Source of the DNA: an uncultured Clostridia bacterium
GTDB taxonomy: Bacteria; Bacillota; Clostridia; Oscillospirales; Acutalibacteraceae
Length of the DNA stretch: 6,991 nucleotides
Assembly (NCBI GenBank): GCA_945868935.1
Contig: CAMBNE010000050.1
Location: 1-6,991, forward strand
Reading direction: 5' to 3'
In this document: in pieces, positions 1 to 4,003 of the stretch
Numbering within the stretch: the first letter of the stretch is position 1
Layout: each line of letters begins with the position of its first letter
Made by a program: the position numbers and the translations under genes
The notes under the pieces: model-generated
The model's database searches: none
Told to the model about the DNA's origin: nothing
What the model saw: the letters and a program-made list of their open reading frames with translations, nothing else

Positions 1-27
1 AGATAAAATTTATATTTTATGTTCATC

Positions 28-64
28 AACTCCAAGGCTCGCAAAGGCTTTGGAGTTTTTGTTT
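28..64 (+). terminator. Rho-independent terminator of an upstream gene
   Basis: A 12-bp stem with two G-T wobbles (28-39 with 46-57) closes a 6-nt loop and runs into TTTTTGTTT. The T-tract is on the + strand side, so it would end a transcript entering from the left, from a gene outside the window. The other strand has no T-tract. No coding sequence can be assigned to bases 1-27. Confidence 0.8.
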
Positions 65-172
65 CGGAACTTCGGGTCCTCGCAGCATAGCTGCTGCGGT
101 CGAAGCTAAAAACAGTTCACCGAACTGTTTTCTAAACGCTCCGACAGTTCTCCAAGAGATAATCATATTATC
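61..172. other. Highly structured non-coding stretch between two terminators
   Basis: Three perfect local hairpins are visible: CGCAGCA/TGCTGCG (81-87 with 92-98), a 10-bp stem with a 3-nt loop (109-118 with 122-131), and GATAAT/ATTATC (158-163 with 167-172). In addition GGAACTTCGG (66-75) can pair with 141-151 with one bulged C, closing a multibranch structure around the first two hairpins. An alternative pairing is CTTCG (70-74) with CGAAG (101-105). I recognise no riboswitch or known ncRNA family. It could be a folded mobile repeat, or part of a small RNA ending at the terminator at 182-217. No open frame here looks coding. Confidence 0.5.
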
Positions 173-181
173 GAAACTTTG

Positions 182-217
182 CAGCACTATCTTCGGATGG
201 TGCTGTTTTTTATTTTT
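182..217 (+). terminator. Rho-independent terminator with UUCG tetraloop
   Basis: A 10-bp stem (182-191 with 196-205, one T-G wobble) is capped by a C(TTCG)G tetraloop, the very stable UUCG type. It is followed at once by a T-tract TTTTTTATTTTT (206-217). This is a textbook intrinsic terminator on the + strand. It is the second one within 190 bp and separates the left edge of the window from the cell-wall genes. It either backs up the first terminator or ends a short transcript arising from 61-181. Confidence 0.88.
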
Positions 218-279
218 AGTATGTCGCAGGGACACATAAATGCCACCGGATATATCATTGTTTCAGCAACAATTATTAT

Positions 280-359
280 TGTAGGGAACGGTCTTGACCG
301 TTCCGCTGATTTTAAGCCGACTTCTGATACTTTCGGAACAGTCAGGACTGTTCCCTACA
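280..359. repeat. REPIN-like inverted repeat doublet, copy 1
   Basis: The element runs from TGTAGGG to CCCTACA. The left arm (285-304) and right arm (335-354) are each a 9-bp perfect hairpin with 2 central bases: GGAACGGTC-TT-GACCGTTCC and GGAACAGTC-AG-GACTGTTCC. A 28-nt spacer (306-333) with a central CCGAC separates the CCG and CGG flanks. A second copy with the same spacer length is at 3902-3979. The GTAG foot before each hairpin and the head-to-head arrangement match REP/REPIN elements mobilised in trans by IS200/IS605-like REP-associated (RAYT) transposases. The family assignment is inferred; no transposase gene is in the window. Confidence 0.75.
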
Positions 360-410
360 TTATATTATAAAAATATCAATCGCAAGAATTGCTCTGCACT
401 TACAAAAATA

Positions 411-439
411 TTGACTTTTATGCTGTTTTGGATTATTAT
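411..439 (+). promoter_or_regulatory. Likely sigma-A type promoter for the FHA-SEDS gene
   Basis: TTGACT (411-416, 5 of 6 to TTGACA) and TATTAT (434-439, 5 of 6 to TATAAT) are exactly 17 bp apart, in an AT-rich region downstream of the last terminator. Transcription would start near 446 and leave a leader of roughly 85 nt before the GTG at 533. A second TTGACA at 489-494 has no usable -10 box at proper distance. This is a consensus match only. Confidence 0.5.
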
Positions 440-517
440 AGAAACTGTATAACTGTAATTATACCTTTTAATATACTAACTAAAAACATTGACAGTATTT
501 TGTATACATATTTTGTG

Positions 518-524
518 AAAGGAG
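518..524 (+). promoter_or_regulatory. Ribosome binding site fixing the GTG start at 533
   Basis: AAAGGAG lies 8 nt before GTG 533-535. This spacing decides the start: the frame stays open further upstream to a TTG at 389, but that codon has no such site, and the TTG at 527 is too close to the site. Confidence 0.85.
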
Positions 525-532
525 CTTTGGGC

Positions 533-2209
533 GTGTTTGACCTCTCGGTAATTTTCGACATCGGCGTAGTTGCACTACGCATAATTCTTCCCGTCTATGC
601 GCTGATAATCGTTTACCAGTGCTATGCCGCAATGCGCCGTCACAGACGTGGTGAAAAGCCGCTTGTTACGCTGTACAATCCGACTACGGGACTGAAACTG
701 CCCGTTCTTTTCTGGGAAAATTCAATCGGCAGAAGTAAGTCGAGCGATGTTGTCGTTGACGACCCTGCCGTTTCAAGAAATCACTGCGTGCTTTTAAGGC
801 GAAAGGACGGTTGGTTTGTCACCGACACAGGCTCAAAGAGCGGTACTTTCGTAAACGGCAAGAGAATTCACGGCAGAACTCAGGTGCTTATCGACGACGT
901 AATCGGCGTCGGCAACTCCGAATTTGAATTCAGGCGTGGTGCTGAGTATGACGAACAGCTCAAGTCAAGCTGGTTTTTCTCAAAGGTCAGCAACAAGCCT
1001 GCGATTAAATCGTGGAAGCTTATGCTGCTCGTTACGATTTTCCATTTCTTTATGTGCGTTGAAGCTATGTTCTGGAACGACGCAACAAATCAGTATGCGC
1101 CCTTGGTGCTTTTCGGTGCGCTGGCGGCTGTTGAATGGGGATTTTTCTTTGTTTCAACGGTAGTATTAAAGCGAATCAACTTTGAGCTTGAAGCCCTTGC
1201 ACTCTTCCTTACGGGAATCGGCGTAATGCTGCTTATCAGGCAGAACGAACGCTCCGCCTACACCCAGCTTATAGCGGCGGCAATAGGAATGGTGCTGTTC
1301 TGCGTAATCATCAAGGTAATCGAGGACCCCGACAAGGTGAATAAATTGAGAATACCTATGATGATTGTTGCGGTGCTGTTGCTTTTGTCGAGTATAGTGC
1401 TCGGCAAGATAACCTATGGTGCGGCTAACTGGATTGTAATCGGACCGGTTTCAATTCAGCCGTCGGAGCTTGTTAAGATTATCTATATTTTTATCGGTGC
1501 GAGTGCGCTTGATAAATTGCAGACCAACAAAAACCTCTTTGAGTTTATTATATTTTCAGCCGTATGCGTGGGCTTGCTTGCGCTTATGGGCGACTTCGGA
1601 ACGGCACTTATCTTCTTTATGACGTTTTTGATTATTGCGTTTATGCGTTCGGGCGACTTCAAGACGATAATCCTTGCCGTTGCGGCGGCTGTTTTCGGCG
1701 TGACGTTCATTCTTAAATTCAAGCCGTATGTTGCAGACCGTTTCAAGGTCTGGGGACATGCGTGGCAGTATGCGCAGGCTGAGGGCTATCAGCAGACTCA
1801 CGTGCTCACGTTTCTGGCAAGCGGAGGACTTTTCGGCGTAGGTATCGGCAACGGCTTTTTAAAGCAGGTCGGTGCGTCCGAGAGCGACCTCGTTTTCGGC
1901 ATTGTTGCCGAGGAAATGGGCGTTATCGTTGCAATTACAATTGCAATTGCCGTCGGTGCGCTCGTGATTTACGCACGTGCAATCACCACACGAAGCAGAA
2001 GCACTTTCTATTCGATTTCAGCGTGCTGTGCGGCAGGCTTGCTTGTCGTTCAGCTTTCACTAAATGTTTTCGGCGCAACCGATATTCTTCCGCTTACAGG
2101 CGTTACGTTCCCGTTCATAAGTGCCGGCGGCTCGAGCATTATGGCTTGCTGGGGACTGATTGCATTCATCAAGGCGGCGGACGAGAGGACATACGCGGTG
2201 AAAAGGTAG
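533..2209 (+). CDS. FHA domain-SEDS fusion, FtsW/RodA/SpoVE-family peptidoglycan glycosyltransferase
   Basis: A 558-residue membrane protein of the SEDS family, which polymerises lipid II into glycan strands together with a class B penicillin-binding protein. One membrane helix (about 7-30) precedes a cytoplasmic FHA domain (about 43-133) with the core motifs GR (66-67), SRNH (81-84) and GTFVNG (104-109). The SEDS part (about 160-548) has roughly ten hydrophobic segments. It shows the family signatures IQPSELVKI (308-316), GDFGTALI (353-360) and LPLTGVTFPFISAGGSS (519-535). In the ESDLVF stretch, D452 aligns with the catalytic Asp of FtsW/RodA, followed by EEMG (460-463). FHA domains bind phosphothreonine, so control by a Ser/Thr kinase is inferred. 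The usual Asn before GT in the FHA motif is Ser103. SEDS proteins are normally about 370-450 residues; the excess here is the FHA module. It could be called RodA- or FtsW-like; sequence alone does not say which. The partner transpeptidase is the next gene. Confidence 0.93.
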   Translation: MFDLSVIFDIGVVALRIILPVYALIIVYQCYAAMRRHRRGEKPLVTLYNPTTGLKLPVLFWENSIGRSKSSDVVVDDPAVSRNHCVLLRRKDGWFVTDTGSKSGTFVNGKRIHGRTQVLIDDVIGVGNSEFEFRRGAEYDEQLKSSWFFSKVSNKPAIKSWKLMLLVTIFHFFMCVEAMFWNDATNQYAPLVLFGALAAVEWGFFFVSTVVLKRINFELEALALFLTGIGVMLLIRQNERSAYTQLIAAAIGMVLFCVIIKVIEDPDKVNKLRIPMMIVAVLLLLSSIVLGKITYGAANWIVIGPVSIQPSELVKIIYIFIGASALDKLQTNKNLFEFIIFSAVCVGLLALMGDFGTALIFFMTFLIIAFMRSGDFKTIILAVAAAVFGVTFILKFKPYVADRFKVWGHAWQYAQAEGYQQTHVLTFLASGGLFGVGIGNGFLKQVGASESDLVFGIVAEEMGVIVAITIAIAVGALVIYARAITTRSRSTFYSISACCAAGLLVVQLSLNVFGATDILPLTGVTFPFISAGGSSIMACWGLIAFIKAADERTYAVKR

Positions 2210-2217
2210 AGTATTTA

Positions 2218-2250
2218 ATGCGGAATTCGGAATGCGTAATGCGGAATTAA
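2218..2250. repeat. GGAAT/GCG-type short intergenic repeat, copy A
   Basis: A stretch made of reiterated ATGCGGAATTCGG and AATGCGTAATGCGG units, starting 9 bp after the stop of the FHA-SEDS gene and ending in GGAATTAA. The same vocabulary recurs at 3720-3757, right after the next gene. No function is known to me. Confidence 0.65.
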
Positions 2251-2277
2251 CGGTCGGTCGAGGCAGCCGACTACAAC
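2245..2277. repeat. AATTAA-GGTCG-TCGAG post-gene motif, copy 1
   Basis: AATTAA followed by CGGTCGGTCGAG, then AGCC and CAAC. A similar string (AATTAA, GGGTCGTTCGAG, AGCC, CAAC) occurs at 6884-6910 after secA; the first 18 positions agree at 16. Inside this copy GTCGG (2253-2257) can pair with CCGAC (2267-2271). There is no T-tract, so it is not a normal terminator. Confidence 0.45.
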
Positions 2278-2300
2278 TCCAAACTTCACACTCAAATAAA

Positions 2301-2307
2301 AAGGAGG
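2301..2307 (+). promoter_or_regulatory. Ribosome binding site fixing the TTG start at 2315
   Basis: AAGGAGG, close to a perfect anti-16S match, sits 7 nt before TTG 2315-2317. It supports a TTG start, which also gives the expected short basic N-terminus followed by a membrane anchor. Confidence 0.87.
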
Positions 2308-2314
2308 CGTTTGT

Positions 2315-3718
2315 TTGAAAAGAGTATTACGACGAAGCACATTAATTTTTATACTTACTCTTGCATTCATAGGCGGAATGGGTTACCTTACGTTTCAGCT
2401 TATTATGAACGCCGACGACTGGGTTGACCAGCCGTACAATGCCCACATTGCGGGCAGCGGCGGTCTTGCGCAGGCAGGCGCAATTTACGACAGGAACGGT
2501 GAGGTGCTTGCACAAACCGTTGACGGCGAGCGTGTATATAATGAAAACGCAAGCGTGAGGAAATCACTTCTTCACGTTGTGGGCGACAACAGCCTGAACA
2601 TTTCAACGGCGGCTCAGAGTATGTACCGCTCCCAGCTTTCGGGCTACAGCCTGTTGTGGGGACTGAATATGCCCCAGTCGCTGAGAAGCTCAAACGACTT
2701 AAAGCTTACTGTTGACGCAAAAACCTGTGCGGCGGCTTACGACGTGCTTGCGAGCTACGACAAAAAAGGCGCCTGCGTTATATATAACTACAAAACGGGC
2801 GAGGTAATCTGCTCGGTCAGCACAAAGGGCTATGACCCGCAGGCTCCTCCCGAAATTACAGAAGAAAACGAGAGCGAGTACGAGGGCGTTTATCTTGACA
2901 ACGTGCTTTCCTCGTCATACACACCCGGCTCGATTTTCAAAATCGTTACGGCTGCAGCGGCAATCGAAAATATCCCCGATATCTACGAGAGAACGTGGGA
3001 TTGTGCCGGCAGTGAGGAAATCGGCGGCAGCGACATCACCTGCGTTGAGCCTCACGGAACAATCGACTTCAAACAGGCTATGGCACATTCGTGCAACATA
3101 GTTTTTGCAGAGCTTGCAGTTGAGCTTGGCGCAGATACGATGAACAAAACGGCTGAAAAAATCGGCATAAATATGTCGTTCGAGGTTGACGGCGTAAAAA
3201 CCGCAAAAGGCAATTACGACGTTTCAAAGGCTAACACCAATCAGCTTGCGTGGTCGGGTGTAGGTCAGTACAACGACGAGGTCAACCCGATGCAGATGGC
3301 TATAATCTGCGGCGCAATTGCAAACGGCGGAAAGGCTACAAATCCCACTCTTGTTGAGGACGGAGCGGCTTCGATTCTTTCGGCAATCGGCATCAACAAA
3401 AGCGGAAACGGCAGAGAAATGTTCAGCAAGGACACCGCCGCACAGCTTGATGAAATAATGAGATACACCATAACCGACTATTACGGTGACGATTTGTTCG
3501 GCGGACTGACAGTCTGCGCCAAAACAGGTACTGGTGAAGTCGGCGACGATAAAGAGCCGAACGGCTGGATGGTAGGCTACTCAAAGGACGAGGACTGTCC
3601 GCTGGCGTTTGCCTGCGTTGTTGAAGATTCGGGATTCGGATTCACTTACGCAGGGCCTGTTGTTCGGGCGGCTATGATTCAGGCGGCAAAATCCCTCGGA
3701 GCTTCGGCGGTTGGTTAG
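2315..3718 (+). CDS. Class B penicillin-binding protein (peptidoglycan D,D-transpeptidase), short PbpA-like form
   Basis: A 467-residue transpeptidase that cross-links peptide stems of peptidoglycan outside the membrane. A basic start (KRVLRR) and one membrane anchor (about 9-31) place the catalytic domain outside. A small N-terminal region with the conserved IYDRNGEVLA (57-66) precedes the transpeptidase domain (about 130-460). All three penicillin-binding motifs are present: S206-I-F-K209 (nucleophile Ser206 in TPGSIFK), S259-C-N261, and K403-T-G-T406. C230 and C243, before PHG, sit where class B enzymes often carry a Cys pair. The dimerisation/pedestal region is much shorter than in PBP2 or PBP3 (usually 570-700 residues), resembling actinobacterial PbpA in size. 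It lies 105 bp after the SEDS gene with no terminator between, so the two are probably one operon and one enzyme complex. The exact subtype (elongation, division or sporulation) cannot be told. It appears intact. Confidence 0.94.
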   Translation: MKRVLRRSTLIFILTLAFIGGMGYLTFQLIMNADDWVDQPYNAHIAGSGGLAQAGAIYDRNGEVLAQTVDGERVYNENASVRKSLLHVVGDNSLNISTAAQSMYRSQLSGYSLLWGLNMPQSLRSSNDLKLTVDAKTCAAAYDVLASYDKKGACVIYNYKTGEVICSVSTKGYDPQAPPEITEENESEYEGVYLDNVLSSSYTPGSIFKIVTAAAAIENIPDIYERTWDCAGSEEIGGSDITCVEPHGTIDFKQAMAHSCNIVFAELAVELGADTMNKTAEKIGINMSFEVDGVKTAKGNYDVSKANTNQLAWSGVGQYNDEVNPMQMAIICGAIANGGKATNPTLVEDGAASILSAIGINKSGNGREMFSKDTAAQLDEIMRYTITDYYGDDLFGGLTVCAKTGTGEVGDDKEPNGWMVGYSKDEDCPLAFACVVEDSGFGFTYAGPVVRAAMIQAAKSLGASAVG

Positions 3719-3719
3719 A

Positions 3720-3757
3720 TTAATTCGGAATGCGGAATGCGTAATTCGGAATTAATT
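3720..3757. repeat. GGAAT/GCG-type short intergenic repeat, copy B
   Basis: Starts 1 bp after the stop of the penicillin-binding protein gene and consists of overlapping AATTCGGAATGCG and AATGCGTAATTCGG units, bounded by TTAATTC and GAATTAA, which are inverted copies of each other. It is related to 2218-2250. Fold-back with mismatches is possible but there is no terminator T-tract. Confidence 0.65.
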
Positions 3758-3762
3758 GACCT

Positions 3763-3807
3763 GAAACGTTTACGTGATGAATTTATGTTCAAATATAGGA
3801 AACGTTT
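3763..3807. promoter_or_regulatory. Pair of GAAACGTTT palindromic sites, possible operator
   Basis: GAAACGTTT occurs at 3763-3771 and again at 3799-3807, 36 bp apart. The AAACGTTT core is a perfect 8-bp palindrome with a central CG, the general form of LacI/CcpA-family operators. A TTGACC lies just upstream (3756-3761) but no good -10 box is at 16-18 bp. It may act on secA transcription; this is weak evidence based on form only. Confidence 0.25.
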
Positions 3808-3818
3808 GTGTTACAGCC

Positions 3819-3844
3819 GTAGGGACACGGCGTGCCGTGTCCGC
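3819..3844. repeat. Solo REP-like half-element with a divergent stem
   Basis: GTAGG followed by a perfect 9-bp hairpin with 2 central bases (GGACACGGC-GT-GCCGTGTCC, 3823-3842) and then GC. The geometry is the same as each arm of the doublets at 280-359 and 3902-3979 (GTAGG, 9-2-9, CGC), but the stem sequence is different. No inverted partner arm is seen nearby. There is no T-tract, so it is not a canonical terminator of the upstream gene. Confidence 0.6.
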
Positions 3845-3901
3845 AGTAGCAATTAAACTTTACCGATTAAACCGCAGTTATAGAGGAAAACAAAACTTTC
3901 C

Positions 3902-3979
3902 GTAGGGAACGGTCTTGACCGTTCCGCAAAATTCAGACCGACATATATATTAATCGGAACGGTCAAGACCGTTCCCTAC
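3902..3979. repeat. REPIN-like inverted repeat doublet, copy 2, just upstream of secA
   Basis: A perfect 25-bp inverted repeat (3902-3926 and 3955-3979), from GTAGGG to CCCTAC, around a 28-nt AT-rich spacer with CCGAC at the same place as in copy 1 (280-359). Each arm is itself a 9-bp hairpin: GGAACGGTC-TT-GACCGTTCC on the left, and the same with AA centre on the right. It ends 24 bp before the secA start codon and 8 bp before its ribosome binding site, so it may lie in the secA leader RNA. Confidence 0.8.
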
Positions 3980-3987
3980 ACATACAC

Positions 3988-3995
3988 AGAAAGGA
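3988..3995 (+). promoter_or_regulatory. secA ribosome binding site
   Basis: AGAAAGGA, 8 nt before ATG 4004-4006. It begins only 8 bp after the end of the inverted repeat element, so a folded leader could affect access to it. Confidence 0.8.
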
Positions 3996-4003
3996 AAATC
4001 ATA

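Noticed and set aside
26..235. 69-codon - strand open frame
   Set aside because: It spans two terminators and several hairpins and encodes no recognisable domain.
179..370. 63-codon + strand open frame
   Set aside because: It starts inside the terminator stem and runs through the REP-like element, with no ribosome binding site. It is not coding.
489..508. TTGACA with TATACA as a second promoter before the SEDS gene
   Set aside because: The spacer between the boxes is only 8 bp, and at 16-18 bp there is no -10 like sequence.
389..532. Upstream extension of the SEDS frame to a TTG at 389, giving a 606-residue protein
   Set aside because: It would cover the predicted promoter, has no ribosome binding site, and the added residues resemble no SEDS or FHA N-terminus. 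AAAGGAG at 518-524 points to GTG 533.
3915..3954. TTGACC in the repeat arm with TATATATTAAT in the spacer as a secA promoter
   Set aside because: The boxes are about 23 bp apart, too far for a sigma-A promoter, and TTGACC is an inherent part of the repeat arm.
280..3979. Possible CRISPR array from recurring 25-30 bp repeats
   Set aside because: Only two distant doublets exist, arranged as inverted pairs, with no regular direct repeat-spacer series.
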